In this document: piece after piece, positions 10,550 through 23,551 of the stretch
How positions within the stretch are numbered: the first letter of the stretch is position 1
Layout: each line of letters begins with the position of its first letter
Source: Tetragonia tetragonoides
Taxonomy: Eukaryota; Streptophyta; Magnoliopsida; Caryophyllales; Aizoaceae
Direction: 5' to 3'
Assembly: GCA_038025085.1 (NCBI GenBank)
Contig: CM076143.1
Location: 38,981,001 to 39,045,000, forward strand
DNA: 64,000 nucleotides
Position numbers and translations under genes: made by a program
The notes under the pieces: model-generated
What the model was told of the DNA's origin: nothing
The model's database searches: none
The model's input: the letters and a program-made list of their open reading frames with translations, nothing else

Positions 10550-12824
10550 GGGGTATTGTGAGCTTCACCCAGAATTTGACTCTTGATAACTGGGTCATTC
10601 GGCACACAAACACGTTCTCGAAATCTCAAAATTCCATCTCTGCCCATAGTGAAGTCCTCGGACCTACCCTCGTCTTTGTGGTGCAGAATCCGCTGAAGAT
10701 CCTTATCGCCAATTTGTCTATCCTTGATCTCTTCCAGTAAAGTCGGTCGAACAGTCATATGTGCAAAGGTACGTTGAACGTCACCTTGAAACACAATCTC
10801 CACCTCGAGACTTTGTAAGTCACGTATGATCTCCTTAGGAAGCACTAAAGCAGTGTTTAAGGTATGTCGAGTCTTCCTACTCAAAGCATCAGCGACTACA
10901 TTCGCTTTACCCTCATGATACTGAAAATCAATGTCGTACTTCGTTAGAAGTTCTAGCCATCTCCTTTGACGCATGTTCAACTCTTTCTGCGTGAAAATGT
11001 ACTTGAGACTCTTGTGATCAGTGAACATTTTGACTGTGGAACCATACAGGTAATGTCGCCAAATATTCAGAGCGAATACAACATCAGCAAGTTCTAAATC
11101 GTGCGTAGGGTAATTATCTTCATGCTTCTTCAGTTGTCGTGAGGCGTAAGCCACGACCTTGCCATGTTGCATCAAAACACAACCTAAGCCTTGCTTAGAT
11201 GCGTCACTGTAGACTTCATATCCATCTATTCCAGAAGGTTGACTCAAAATCGGTGCACTTGTAAGATGTTTCTTCAACTCTTGGAAAGCAATCTCGCATT
11301 TGTCAGACCGTTGAAATTTCGTGGTTTTCTTCATCAAATTTGTAATAGGCTGCGCAATCTTCGAAAAACCTTCTACAAACCTTTTATAGTATCCAGCAAG
11401 TCCAAGAAAACTCCGAAATTCGGTCACGGTTGTCAGTCTAGGCCAATTTGTAACAGCTCGAATCTTCTCTGGGTCTACGAATACACCATCCTTAGACACC
11501 AAGTGTCCTAGGAAAGATACAGTCTCTAGCCAAAACTCACACTTTGACAACTTGGCGTAAAGTTGATGTTTTCATAAAATCTCCAAAACAGTCCGTAAGT
11601 GTTGCTCATGCTCCTTAGCGTTCTTCAAGTAAACCGGAATATCATCGATAAAAAGTACAACGAACTAGTCTAGGTAAGGTTGGAACGTACGGTTCATCAA
11701 TTCCATATACTTCGCAGGTGCGTTCGTCAACCCAGAAGGCATCACAGTGAACTCGTAGTGTCCATACTTCGTCCTAAACGCGGTCTTTGCAATGCCAGGC
11801 TCGAAAATCCTCAACTGATGGTATCCTGATCGCAAGTCTATCTTTGAGAAAACAGACGCTTCATGCAGTTCGTCAAACAGATCGTCAATTCTGGGAAGTG
11901 GGTATCGATTCTTCATCGTGATCTTGTTCAACTCGCGATAGTCGATACACAGTGTCATACTACCATCCTTCTTTCTCACGAACAAAACAGGAGCACCCCA
12001 TGGCGATACACTCGGACGTATGTATCCCTTCTCCAACAAGTCCTCAAGCTGTGTTTTCAGTTCTTCATCTCACCAGGTGCCATTCGATACGGTGCTTTCG
12101 AAATTGGTGCAGAACCTGGAGCTAGGTCGATCGTGAAGTCGATAATGCGTTGTACAGGCATTCCCGAAATCTCTTTAGCAAATACGTCGGCGTATTCCGA
12201 AACAACAGGAATAGGCTGCGGAGCTTCCGTCTCACAACTTGTATCCATCACATGACAAAGGTAAATCGCTTCACCCTTAGTCACGCACTCCTTGACTTTC
12301 ATGGTCACCATCACCTTCAGCTTGGGCTTGACCACCACTCCTCGATATGTGATCTTCTTACCTCTAGGTCCTCGCAAAGAAACACGTTGCTCGAAACACT
12401 CGATCTTAGCCGTATACTTGGCTAACCAGTCCATTGCCAAGATAACGTCAAATTTCTTCAACTCAAACTGAATCAAGTTTGAAGGTAGCTCGGAACCAGC
12501 TATACTAATCAAACACTTCTCGTACAAAAAAATACAACTAACATTCGACCCATTAGGCATCGTAATGTTCACCCTATACACTGAACTAGGTTTTAGGCCT
12601 ATTTTTGTAGCAAAGCTCTTAGAAAGAAAAGAATGTGATGCACCACTATCAAACAAAACAAAAGCGGGATAAGAATTAACAAGAAAAGTACTAGCAATCA
12701 CGTTCGAGTTTGGTTTTGTCTCATTGTGGTTCATCACATAGATTCTGCCATTAACCCCTCTATTATTGTTGTTGTTGTTTGGCGCGGGATTGACAGGTGC
12801 AGGAACTTTCACTTGATTGTTCAC
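10550..12824 (-). pseudogene. Protease-RT-RNase H of the Tekay-like element, broken
   Basis: Order on the minus strand: aspartic protease with FDSGASHSF (D near 12650); RT with [19 protein letters not shown] and the catalytic LFIDDIPVY near 11650; RNase H with [19 protein letters not shown] and VVADALSRK. Damage: a one-base deletion near 12060 just before RT, stops near 11667 (TAG) and 11579 (TGA), MPSG in place of the usual MPFG, and truncation at 10550. The last about 20 codons of that open frame are LTR sequence, not protein of the element. The plus-strand ORFs opposite this gene are shadows. Confidence 0.9.
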
Positions 12825-12959
12825 AGCAGGAGCAGCGTTGTTGCGGTTGTTGTTGTTGTTGTTCTTGTTCTTGTTGTTGTTGTTGTAACCTCCGTTTCCA
12901 CGATAGTTACCACCATTACCACGATTACCATTTGCATTCCCACCATGATTGTAGTTGTT

Positions 12960-13922
12960 ATTGCGGTTCTACCCATTTCAATTCCTTCCACGGCTCTAAC
13001 ATTCCGAAGCTTTGTGACCAGGCTTGTTGCATTCATCGCACTGCAGCACGTCACCACGACAATACTTACCAGGATGCATCTTGTTATAGCGAGTACAAGG
13101 CGTATTCCTTCTAGCCATTATCGCGGCTCGATGGCTATTCGAGTCACGATTCCTATTCGCATTGTGGTTCTGACCACCACCTTGGTAATTGTTGTTGTTG
13201 CCAGTTGGTCTTGGCTTTTTGTCGCCATTGTTCGGATGCCAGGAATTGCCTTCGTTGCGCTTGTTCTTTCCCAGATGCGAATCACGACGTCTTACAATCC
13301 TCTCCTGGTTCAGGGCTTTGTCATAAGGTTCTTTAAAAGTCACAAATTGTCCAGCGTCAAAACGTTGAATGTCCCAATTCAGTTCATCCTTGAACCTTTC
13401 GATCCGCTCAGCTTCAGTTGTCAGTAGGTTAGGAGCAACAATAGCAAGCTCGTTGAACTTAGCAGCATACTCAGCCACTGATAGCTTGTCTTGGCTCAAC
13501 CCTTCAAACTCGCGTTGTTTCAGGCGTCGTAGGGAACTAGGATAAAATCTAGCACGAATGGATTCCTTAAAACGATCCCAGTTTTAGTTCGGCACTACAA
13601 GCAAGTCCGTTCGTACATCGCTCCACCATTTTTTAGCTTCACCTTTCAGGTAATACGTCGCAGAGCTAATCTTCATGTTGTTAGGCCGACTCGTAGCCAG
13701 GAACAACTTTTCAAACTCGATAATCCAGTTCTCCAGTTTCGTCGGATCAGCACCACCCTCGAACGTAGGAGGTTTAAAAGCGTCACATTCTCAGAAACTG
13801 CATATTTCAGATGCTTGTGCGGTCCCCATTTGTTATTGGCGTTCTAACTGTCGCACCATGATCTTGACCACATCGGTCAGACCATCCTCAAGTCTAGCAA
13901 TCCTATCGGCGTTGGATGTCAT
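12960..13922 (-). pseudogene. gag of the Tekay-like element
   Basis: Starts at MTSNADRIARLED. A capsid-type region (KKWWSDVRTDLL, RARFYPSSLRRLKQREFEGL, SVAEYAAKFNELA) is followed by an Asn/Arg-rich linker and the knuckle CDECNKPGHKASEC. Stops occur near 13835, 13795, 13585 and just after the knuckle. The Asn-rich linker continues to about 12760 from GTT-type trinucleotide runs (plus strand). Confidence 0.8.
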
Positions 13923-14634
13923 TTCGCGATCTGAGAATATAAAAGTAATGGTATGAACACCATTCAAACAATTTGCACATCTCGACCCATTAAGGTCTAA
14001 TTCAGAGATATAGGTTGTGATTGAAACCTTTCTCTTGACATTTAGCAATTAGCATATAAGTTTCATGATCGACCTTACATTATAGGTCAAAGCAACATAC
14101 TTGCTTTAATGTTCTCAGTTTTCATGCATAATAGTTCGATAGGCATGTAATACACTTTAGACATATTGGTCTCACACGATAAGCAATGACATTCATAATT
14201 CACATATTGAGGCTCCATACTAATTAGTAGGGCAATAAACAATCATACGTAATCATATAGACATGCTTTAGCTCTGGGCTCACAATTGATTTGATGATGC
14301 TCAATGAAAATTTTGCCATAAATTCGACATGGATTCCCCATCATGTCACAACGATATGAGATAGCATTCAAAACTTTCAGTCAACCACGCAATTATGTGA
14401 TAACGACAATCATATAAACAAATCTCAACGACAATCATATAAACAAGTCTCAACTACATTCACATAATCAAATGAAATAGTTTTGCAATAAGATAGATTG
14501 CAAAATAAATAACAATCATAAATATTTGTTGCTTAGGCAGCTACATCACATCACACCAATCTTGAACATGCAGGGTCATCACAATAAAGAAATAATATAT
14601 CTAAAACAAATGATTAATCTAGGCAATTAAACTA
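13923..14634 (-). other. Spacer between accessory ORF and gag
   Basis: AT-rich, with no gene seen. Two near copies of AACGACAATCATATAAACAA occur at about 14402-14452. Confidence 0.5.
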
Positions 14635-15609
14635 CTAAACATCGACAGGGTTTTGCTTCGATCCAGGAGGCGTGTCATAATCATATTTCCTCCTTGGCTT
14701 CATCTCCCTACATGGTGTGTAAGGATGCGCGTAGTCTCTCAACTTTTGAGGCATGAAGCGCCTTCTACAGTTATCCACAAGCTTGCGCTTTTTCGACCAG
14801 CAACTTTCACAGATGTCCTTCGGAGCAGGCACTAAGACATTGTTAACCTTCCACTCAAACTCAGACAAGCAAAGCTCATTGCCAACAACCTTGAAACATA
14901 GCGCCCATCGCTCACCTTTTCCGTACTTCTCGTCGTTATGTAGCCACTCTTTAGTACCACATCGTCGTACTTCTCCTTGAGACCTTTCCAAGGATGAATG
15001 TTGGGTAAGCCAACAAGTAAGAGTTCTACCCAAAAACCTTGGTGTATCCTCATACGGTTCTCATACTCGTAACGCTGGAACACAGTGTATGCACGATAAA
15101 TGTAGGCACGAATGTCATCTAGCTCGACATCAATGGTAAAGAATGGCTCCACAGGACGAGACACATGAGCAGGAGGCGAAAGAGGTACAAAATTGTTGTC
15201 GCTTTCATGACCAATATCCTCTAAGTCTGGCATGCTAGGTGAATCAGGGACTCTGACACCATACTCAACACGCATCTCGATCTAAAGGGTTAGGCTCAAC
15301 GTTTGGCTCGTCAGCAGGAGCATTGTTAGCCTCAGGTTCGAACTCAGAAGGTTCCTAATCATACGCAGGATCTTCATTGGCTTCCAAGTCATGGTCGATG
15401 TCGATTGGCAGATCGCCACCTTGATCATCACCGATGGCGGGTTCCTCGTCACGCGAGTCATGGCTGTGTGCTACGGGCATGGTTGCGGCCTCGTCGTGCT
15501 CGCCGTGCATTGGTTCGCTGTCCGAGGAATGCACACATTCCACCTCATGCTCGGGTGCAACAATAATAGCTTGCGGTTTCCTACCTTTAGCCGACTTCAT
15601 CGTGGTCAA
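14635..15609 (-). pseudogene. Accessory ORF upstream of gag, not recognised
   Basis: The minus strand carries a coding-like stretch that can be followed across two frame changes and one stop. It starts at MTTMKSAKGRKPQAI (15609), has an acidic His/Asp/Glu-rich part of about 85 residues, then TAG, an acidic linker and a frame change near 15280. A more structured part follows: FFTIDVELDDIRAYIYRAY, GFWVELLLVGLPNIHPWKGL, then after a second frame change near 14970 GERWALCFKVVGNELCLSEF, KDICESCWSKKRK and a basic end. It lies immediately after the primer site, so it would be the first ORF of the element's RNA. I do not recognise the family. Reduced codon disruption compared with random sequence, and sensible protein chemistry across both shifts, suggest it was a real gene. 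Confidence 0.5.
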
Positions 15610-15798
15610 ACGAGTAATTGCCTTCTACAAAAGGGCAATCAAACAATAAGAACATTTAAATCACAACAAGGTGATTTCAAATAATTCCTAACTTCTACAA
15701 CTACTACGCTCAACAACTTTACTTACATTTTATTTTCCCCAAAATCAAACTAATTTTTATTAATTCATTTATTAATCCTATGCAACCTTTTAAAACTA

Positions 15799-15812
15799 GG
15801 GCTCTAGTACCA
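15799..15812 (-). promoter_or_regulatory. Primer-binding site, tRNA-Met-like
   Basis: The minus strand reads TGGTACTAGAGCCC two bases after the LTR end. The usual initiator-Met primer site is TGGTATCAGAGCC, so it differs by two adjacent bases. Confidence 0.6.
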
Positions 15813-15814
15813 TT

Positions 15815-16752
15815 TGTAACACCCCCAAATTTACAACGATTTTCTGGGAGCTATCGACGTCGTTGTGCACGTATCGAAATCACTGAACTGTCCCAAACCC
15901 GAGGGATGCTACTACAACATTTATCGCTAAGGAATAAATGATAAGCATAAAGAAAAGCTAGGCATCAAAAGGGAGCAAACTAAACAAACTAAAACGAATT
16001 AAAACATTAATATCAGATTTGTCTATAGAGTGAACTTAAGTCCATTAAAACTTATTACAACTTTGCCTTCAAGGGCACAAACCAAAATCCCACAAACTTA
16101 ATGAAATAAACAGTCTAGAGAACAAGCCCAACATCTAATCTCCAAGGCTACACGTCCTCACTCAGCAACACTTGCAGTTTGGTTTCCGTGACAGAAACAA
16201 GGTACAGAAGAAAAGAGAAGAAACAAAAGAAAACAAAAATCATATAAACTGAATAAACGTCGTCCATACCCAGTGTAAACACTTTCGCAAACCTTACCTG
16301 GTTTTTAGAAGAATCTTTGAAATTCATTTGCATGCACAAGTCGTCATATATTCAAGCACACACATACTCGATATTCAATTACATGCAAATCTTGCTTAGT
16401 GATCAATCCAATACAAACAGACAATCCATCTTGATTAGAGTAATAAGAGAGCGAATAGAACATCGATTGATATTGACATGCCATGGACTTACTCTAGTAT
16501 ATATTCACACCATCTCTAACATAATAATCGATACGTAGAGAATTAACTAATGGGGAATGATCCATCCCGAACACGCTACGAGGTGTCCATAAGTAACTTG
16601 CTCAACTACTCTTAGGGATCTATTAGGAGCCTTATTCTCAATTACAATTCAGTTCACATAATTTGCATTGGTTGACTTAGCAGTACAACGAGACCTAGAC
16701 TCACTACTTCATTTCATGCTTATGACAATGAAATAGTAACAACGACGATAAT
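15815..16752 (-). repeat. LTR of the Tekay-like element, outer border uncertain
   Basis: Begins TGTAACACCCCC next to the primer site, the usual start of Tekay-type LTRs. No matching CA end with a target duplication was found. The interval is given up to the next recognisable element and may be too long. Confidence 0.5.
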
Positions 16753-17531
16753 GACCACTACAAGAAAAAACTCCAGTAGTCACGGAATTCTTGCGACGGG
16801 TTTGCCAAATGTCATAAAACTTGCTGCACTTTAAGCCGTCACAAAAGTTTGTGACATAGATTGCTACAAGTAAAGGCGTCACTAAATGCTGGTGACAACT
16901 CCAAACGTCACAATTTACTCTTATACCCATTAAAAAAATAAGTAAAATTAGATATTGAACTTTTCAACCCCTAAAAATCATATTCCCGCCCATATTAGCC
17001 GCTTAGTTTTCAACGGAGCATTCAAAATGCATTCACTAGCTAAATAAAATAATAAAATATTCAGCTTTTCTATTATAACAACACTCTAGAATTCTCTACC
17101 CTAATACCCATTCTTCTTACACTTCCTCTACGCCGTCAAAGGCTCAAAGCAAAAACAAAACCACTTTCTGATTCATCTCTCACCCATGAGCTCCAATCTC
17201 TAATGCCCATTTCATTTGAACTAAATTGATGTATTTTGTTTCTTCATCTGCTAATTCTTAGTCTCTTTCTTGCTTCTTATATGCAGGGGTTTTTTTTTTC
17301 TAATTACAAAATCATCAACTCTTTTCTGAGTAAGTCCTAGGCAGTAGATCTCGATCACCTTAGTCCGATTTTCATCTTTTTCGGATCAGGTACTACCTTC
17401 TCTTTTCGCCAAATGTGTATATATGGTCGTTAATTTTGTTGAATTTGACATTTTTAGACTAATTTTGTGATCTGAGATTGAAATTTATGATAGAAATTTG
17501 GTCAATTTTGGGCGAAGAAATAAGGATGGTT
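16753..17531 (+). mobile_element. CACTA transposon terminus, other end not found
   Basis: CACTACAAGAAAAA begins at 16753, the typical CACTA terminal repeat. It is followed by subterminal motifs of the GCGACG / CGTCAC type up to about 16915. The rest to 17531 is AT-rich with a possible untranslated leader and no coding sequence. No matching inverted end was seen to the right, so the element is truncated or its end has decayed. The right limit is nominal. Confidence 0.5.
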
Positions 17532-18639
17532 TTAGAAGGATGTTCTCTCAGGCACTTTAACTGAAACTCTAAAGAGTGACATATAATATAGAGGCAAATT
17601 GCTTAAACATGACTTCAACAACGTGAGTCGTCCCCCAGTAGATAATAATTTACCTCTCCATGAGGCTAATCTCTCCTCCATCTTATCAAGAATTAGTCTC
17701 CAGAATTCAATGCTACGTGGATTAGCACCCAGAGGCATGCCCAAATACGTTATAGGAAGGTCCCCGGACTTCAAGTGCATCTCCCTAGCCACCCTTTGAA
17801 CCCACTCCTTCTCTAAATTTAATCCAATCAGAGAGCATTTATGATAATTAATCTTCAGTCTAGACGCTAGGTAAAATGAGATCAATACCTTTTCGAAGGC
17901 TTCCAAGCCATTTTTATTCTCTTGTCAAAAAACTATAGTGTCATCCGTGAATTGCAAATGAGTAAATTATGTACCTCCATTTGAAACACGTACACCTCTG
18001 ATATGGCCTCCCTAAGCAGCTTTCTTGAATAGGAAATGGAGAACCTCTACTGCTAAATTGAATAAGAACGACGATAATGGGTCGCCTTGAGATAAAGCTC
18101 CCACCGCTTAAATTACCTCCATTAATTGCATGCTGGACACAATTTCTAAAATCATCAACCCCCTTCTGATTTATTTGCCTTCTTGCATGTTCTTCTACTC
18201 TAAGTACTTCATTGTAGTCGCCAAAAATAATCCATAGCGTTGAGCTTTGCCTCCATTCATCTAATAACTCCATCCACATCTTTGCTCGGGCATTGACTTC
18301 AGCTGGGGCATAAATAGTAACAATTGCACAATCAAAATTATTTTCTTTTGAAGTTTCCTCTACAAGAATCCAGTTTGTTTCCACCACCTCACTCTTCACT
18401 TTAATGAAAATCTCCTTCCATGCCAAAATTATACCCCTAGAATTACCTCGTGATCCCGCAAATCTCATCTGAATTTTGTCCTCTTTTAAAACTTTTTCCC
18501 ACTCTTTATTAGTAACGTCTTCCATCTCCGATTCCTGAATTGCCACCATACTTGGATTTTCTTTTCTAATAATGCGTTTGAGGGCTGACCTCATCTCCTT
18601 ACTATGCAAACCTCTGATATTCCAGCTTAGTAGTTTCAT
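17532..18639 (-). pseudogene. LINE ORF2: endonuclease plus RT remnant
   Basis: Starts MKLLSWNIRGLHSKEM, the usual first residues of an apurinic-type endonuclease, with MVAIQESEM, TIYAPAEVNARA and FGDYNEVLR motifs. After residue about 190 the frame breaks and joins the late RT region: LQFTDDTIVF (the DD active site) near 17955-17985, then LKINYHKCSLIGLN and ITYLGMPLGANPR. The middle of the RT, several hundred residues, is deleted. Confidence 0.8.
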
Positions 18640-19076
18640 TAGTAACTTTTTTCCACACTTACATGACTATCATCACAGTCTTCAAGTCTCATCAAACTTC
18701 TCCCATTTCTCTTCCTCTTCTCTCAGCACCTTCTTGATCCTTGACACCATCACACGGTTACTACTCGGGAAAGTCATCCCACGTTTTCATGCTAAACTGA
18801 GGATACCAAAGTGGTTCTTAACGCCAAAGTTGCTAATTTTCCCATCAATAAGCTTGGTTCTCTCTGGTAAAGTTTGGCCCATAACAATAGGTCCACTTCT
18901 TCTCTCTTCACACTTGCCCACAATCAAATCCTTTTGTTTCACCTCCCTCTTCTTTCGTCTATCTTGCCTCTTTTTTTATGATGAGCTACAAGCCCATCTA
19001 CTGGAAATTCCACTTCTTCTTCAGCAATACCCATTTTCACCCATATCGAAATGACTGTGGTCCATATTAGAATTTG

Positions 19077-20782
19077 CTATGTTCCCTCATCACGTGCTTC
19101 TAAACCGTCACAAATCCTTTTTTCCTCAATAAATATGTTATCATTCTGTTCAGATTCCCAATCTTCAGCGTGCTTTCCGAAGCCCTGATCATTACTCATA
19201 TTTTTTTCGATACACTCACTCTCCTTGGTACTGACCTTTTGTTGATTTGATATTAAACATTTTCCTCGGGAAGGGTGTTGTGGGGACTCGTGTTGCACCT
19301 ATAGATGATTCGAAATTTCAACTAATTCGTTCACATTGACCGTTGGGTTGCCATCATCCCCATTGTCACCGCCATTGTTATCGTCTTAGAGGTTTTCGTT
19401 CATCTGTTCAGGATAATTATCACAAGAATGGAGATCATCTGAGTTACTCATACTCGAATTATCATCTTCATTCTTCGGCAGCCATTCATCCCAATCCTTC
19501 TTCTTCAGATACTTATAATTCTCCTCAAGGACTGTGAGCCTATGAACTTTATGATTGACCCTAAAAAGTGCATTATCTGTAATTGGGTATATACAATCAG
19601 TATCAACAAAAGTCTGAATTTCTCAAAGACTCTAATGTTCCGACATCCGTACCACATGCTACCACTTTCCCCCAAATACTCCCTATTTTATTCATATTTT
19701 TTACAGACCAAGCATTAAAATGTAAGCCATATATAGAAATCCATGTTGATCTCCATTGCACAGTGTCTTATTCCTCCCGTGATTTGAAGAGAGTGAACCA
19801 TTTGTCAATCCAGTACCCTCTTTCATTACGCATGGTTTTAAGCTCTTCCTTTGAATCAAAGGTTAATAGGTGCATCAATCCACCCATAGGTCGAATCTTA
19901 ATACACTTCACTCCTGCCTACATCATTGATTCCTGGATTTTCTCGTATGGGGCTTCATCACGAGCTATCCCTACCACACTCCTTTCTAGTCACTCAAGGT
20001 TTTCCATACACTCCGCTCCATCAATAATTCCAACAAACTCTTCTTCACCAAACTTAACTGTTCGTAAGCCCTCCCTAACTTGTTCCACTATTTCACCCAT
20101 GACTTCGTTATGAAAACGAATGTCTTCATCATCAACACTGGGTCTGGGGAAAAATTCCATAGATTTCAACCCCTCCTTCATGTGAATATCCAGAATCTCA
20201 AAACTTGACTTATTTCTCACGTCCCTTTTGTTAGACTCTGTCCCATCTTCTCCTCGCTTTCCCATCTCTCATCCTTCCCCACTCTAGTCACCTTCTTCAT
20301 TTTGGATCTCTGGCACATGTGAATTATTTTTTGATTACTTCAGTGGTAGGAGCACCATTTCTAAGCTTTTCTTGATATTCAACTCTCCTGGGCTCAGGTC
20401 TATGAGTACCCTTCGCTGGTTGTTTGGCTTCTTCTGCTCGGCGAACGAACCTCGCCAATTGTACCCACAGGTTACTCCCTTCAAACCTCTTACCATTCTT
20501 CTACCTCACCGCTCGAATGGCTTTGTTATAATTTTTGAATTTGACAAACGCAAATGTATGTTTTCTCCCACCACGAAGTTTCCATGGCACAAACACATCA
20601 ACTACATTCCCATTCACCCAAAATATCTCTCTCACTGCCCTATTATTGATGTTCATTGGCAAATTATCAACAAAAAAAGTTGTGACTCCATTTCCCCTTG
20701 TGTTTTGAGTATACCTTTGATATTCCCCAACCCTGTGTTTAGCCTCACTAAGTCTCTCATTAAATCTCCCCCTGTTAGGCAT
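19077..20782 (-). pseudogene. LINE ORF1 with RRM, degenerate
   Basis: Near 20501-20782 the minus strand encodes an RNA-recognition motif (TTFFVDNLPMNINNRAVREIF ... HTFAFVKFKN, RNP2 and RNP1 positions), known from the RRM type of plant L1 ORF1 proteins. Weak continuations follow at 19990-20265 and 19077-19298, rich in Glu/Lys. It would bind the element's RNA; the frame is not intact. Confidence 0.65.
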
Positions 20783-20965
20783 CCTATAATCCTTAAGAGT
20801 TCATCTTCTACGAACAATACTCCAGCCATTAAGATCTTCGTTCTACCTAGGTTGCACCCAATTTAGTGCTGTGAATTTGTATCGCCTCCCACGTTCTCTT
20901 TCTCTCTCTAACATTCTCTTTCAAGCGATTGCTACTTAATCAGCTCTAGGGTCAGTGAGAAGGTG

Positions 20966-23551
20966 AGAGAGGACAAAGAGACGAAAAATCTTTGACTGAG
21001 TTGATTTATTTACATGGTGCTAGCACAGTATTGACCAAAAGGTCTCGAATTTGAACCATGTATTCATGTGCATATTTTACGTTTCAATCACCAAGGGTAT
21101 TCATGTGATGGGCGAACGGAAAATAAAATCATGTGAACCATTGGATTAAGTTTTTGTTGTGTTGGTTGTTAGAAACAAGGCTTAGAACAGAACATAGTTA
21201 TCTATAATAGAAGGTCGTGGCATGACAAATTACTGTCGTAAAGTTGAATTTGCCCCCTCACGTACACTCGGAAAATTCCTGCAATCGACCTCTAAGAATA
21301 CACGACAACCAACGCTCTGTTATATTCGAGGCTGTGGTTTTGAGAGCAAACTGTTCTACTGCCAAGTGAAGAGAAGAAGAGAGGATAGAGAGTGTATATT
21401 TCTGTGTATCCAATTGAACTAAAGGAAGCAAATTTATAGGGACGAAAAATCTGTAACAGAATGCAAAATTATTGTGAGGCGGATTTTTTGGGACGGAGGA
21501 AATAATGGGGAATTATTTTGTAATGATTACAAAATCTCATCAGTCAAAAGGAATCAGACGAAGGGTTTAAACAATTAAAAAGTAGACCGAGAAATAAAAA
21601 GGGTCAACCCATCCCTTGCCCTGCCCAACCGAACGGTAGCGGCACCGTGTGTGGGGGGAGTCTTCCCTTGACTCTTAGTTCAAAGACTAAGCGTACACAA
21701 CCATATATAAAAGCTTTTCTCTTCTATTATTCTACCAATGTGGAATAATGAGTTTTTGTGGGACTTTTACTTTGAAACATAAGCTTCAGTTTCAATATTG
21801 GTTCATTCACACTATCCATGAAGATACTTATCTGATAATCAATGTACACTTCTCCTCTTCCAATACTCGACTTCTTCCAAACTCTTTTTTTTCTTTTTGA
21901 GGGAAAAAAGAATTCCATTTAATGAAAGTCATACGTCACTTTCAAGAAGGAATGTATTCAACAAGAAAGAAATCTCAAACATCAGGATACATACGAATGA
22001 AAAAGCTATGTAGCACTAGAGATAAAACAAATTTGAACGACTTTCATTTCCCTGTTTTTCATATTACAGCCTTTTCGCGGAAAGCTCTGCTATAACTTTG
22101 AATAGTTTGATCCGACATTATACATCGCCTCTTGATAGAATACATCCACCAAACTAACAGTGCTTTCAAATGAGACAACCCAACTCTCACAAATAGAGAG
22201 AATGCTAAAATTCGACATAACAAAATTGAAAAACCGTACAAACAACGAAAAGAAAAGACTTGAGGCTTACCATTAGCGATGAATCGCTAATGGTGGCCCG
22301 TAAGACACAAATGAGTTAAGGTTTTCTGGGAGGAGGGAGTGAATGACTAAAAAGGAGAAAAAGGAGGCGCCAAAAAACTTTGTTTTTCTAAACTCATTAT
22401 TATAAACCACGACAAGACATTTCGTTTCTCCAAACTCGTTATTATAAACGACATTTCTTCACACTACTTAGAGCTTTGACCAAGTTTATCGAATCTCTCC
22501 GAATACTTAGAGTTAAGCTTAGCAAGGACTAAAAACGGTTTGTTGGATCGATATACATCTCTAAAATCGATGTTTTTTTGACGTTTTGCTCATTGGTCCC
22601 ATTTGTACGAAATAAAGTCCTACATACTATGTGGGAATGAGGGGTCTTGGTCTAAATGATCCTCTCATCGGCAATACCCTCACTATGTTAGGCCGCAATT
22701 TTGTTGTACTCCAACTATTGTTAGGCCAATAAATTTTTACAATCCTATAATAGTTATGTCTATTGAATCTTACCACATAACTCTTGTTAATTAAGTCAAC
22801 TTTATTATACACCCCGCTGTAACGCTGCTATATAAATTTGATAAGGAGAATGATACATCCACCTATTAGGTTTCCAACTCACATCCTTATTGTATCTATC
22901 TATCTATCTCTTCTATATTCACAATCTCTCTCCTCCATTTTCAAAAGTAGTAATAATTAAAGTAGGAGAGAGATAGACACAATATTCAAGTAGATTGGCC
23001 ACCAACTGAGTCAACCAAACATTTTCCTTAGGCATAATGACTTTCCACTCTCTTGCAAAAACTTAAGCTATAAGAAAAAATATTAAAATTATTACATGTA
23101 ACACTTATATTATTTTGCTTCAATTAGTTAAAAAAAACCCGCCTATCCATTATGATCATCACAAAGTTAAAGGGTTGGTACTTGGTAGTGAGTTAAATTA
23201 GTACTGGGCTACTTTAAAATTTTACACACCCTAAAAAAAAAAAACCAATTTTCTTCTTTATCTTTGTAAGACTAACTCACAGAAAAATAGAGTAACTTTT
23301 TAGCAATATAGGGGTCACTTAAGGTGAACATTTACCCTTATTTCATTGAAAAATCACCCGTCACAACAAAAGTATGAAAACACGGTTTTATTGAATTTTT
23401 TTTTTTGGTGTGATTTCTAATCAAGAACAGCAACTTGGAAAAAACAATTTGTGATACTCTTGGGACCAAATTAGGCCATTATCTGAGTGTGACATCCACA
23501 CACTTGTATAGTTAACTAGTTTAGTGATCGTTGCGTTACTTTGCATACATT
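20966..23551. other. Intergenic region upstream of the ACR12-like gene
   Basis: No gene is recognised. A perfect hairpin (11-bp arms, CCATTAGCGAT) lies at about 22271-22294. A short duplication (AACTCRTTATTATAAACSAC) is at about 22393-22454 and a TATC microsatellite at about 22893-22910. Confidence 0.5.

Larger units (their letters stand above)
10550..16752 (-). mobile_element. Ty3 LTR retrotransposon, Tekay/Del-like, interrupted by the Tat-like element
   Basis: From right to left on the minus strand: an LTR starting TGTAACACCC at 15815, a tRNA-Met-type primer site, an accessory ORF (14635-15609), gag (about 12960-13922) and protease-RT-RNase H. The frame is cut at 10550 by the Tat-like LTR, and the integrase lies beyond the window. 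The RT and RNase H sequence resembles Del/Tekay chromoviruses; the chromodomain cannot be checked. The outer LTR border was not found; the CACTA end at 16753 is the upper limit. Confidence 0.75.
17532..20965 (-). mobile_element. L1-type LINE, internally deleted and truncated
   Basis: From right to left: ORF1 with an RRM, then ORF2 with an endonuclease, then a jump directly to the late RT region. No poly(A) end is present, so the 3' part is lost at about 17532. Stops and frameshifts are frequent. Confidence 0.8.

Noticed and set aside
12726..13427. Long plus-strand open frames with Val-, Cys- or His-rich translations
   Set aside because: They are the complement of the Asn-rich gag linker (trinucleotide runs) of the minus-strand Ty3 element.
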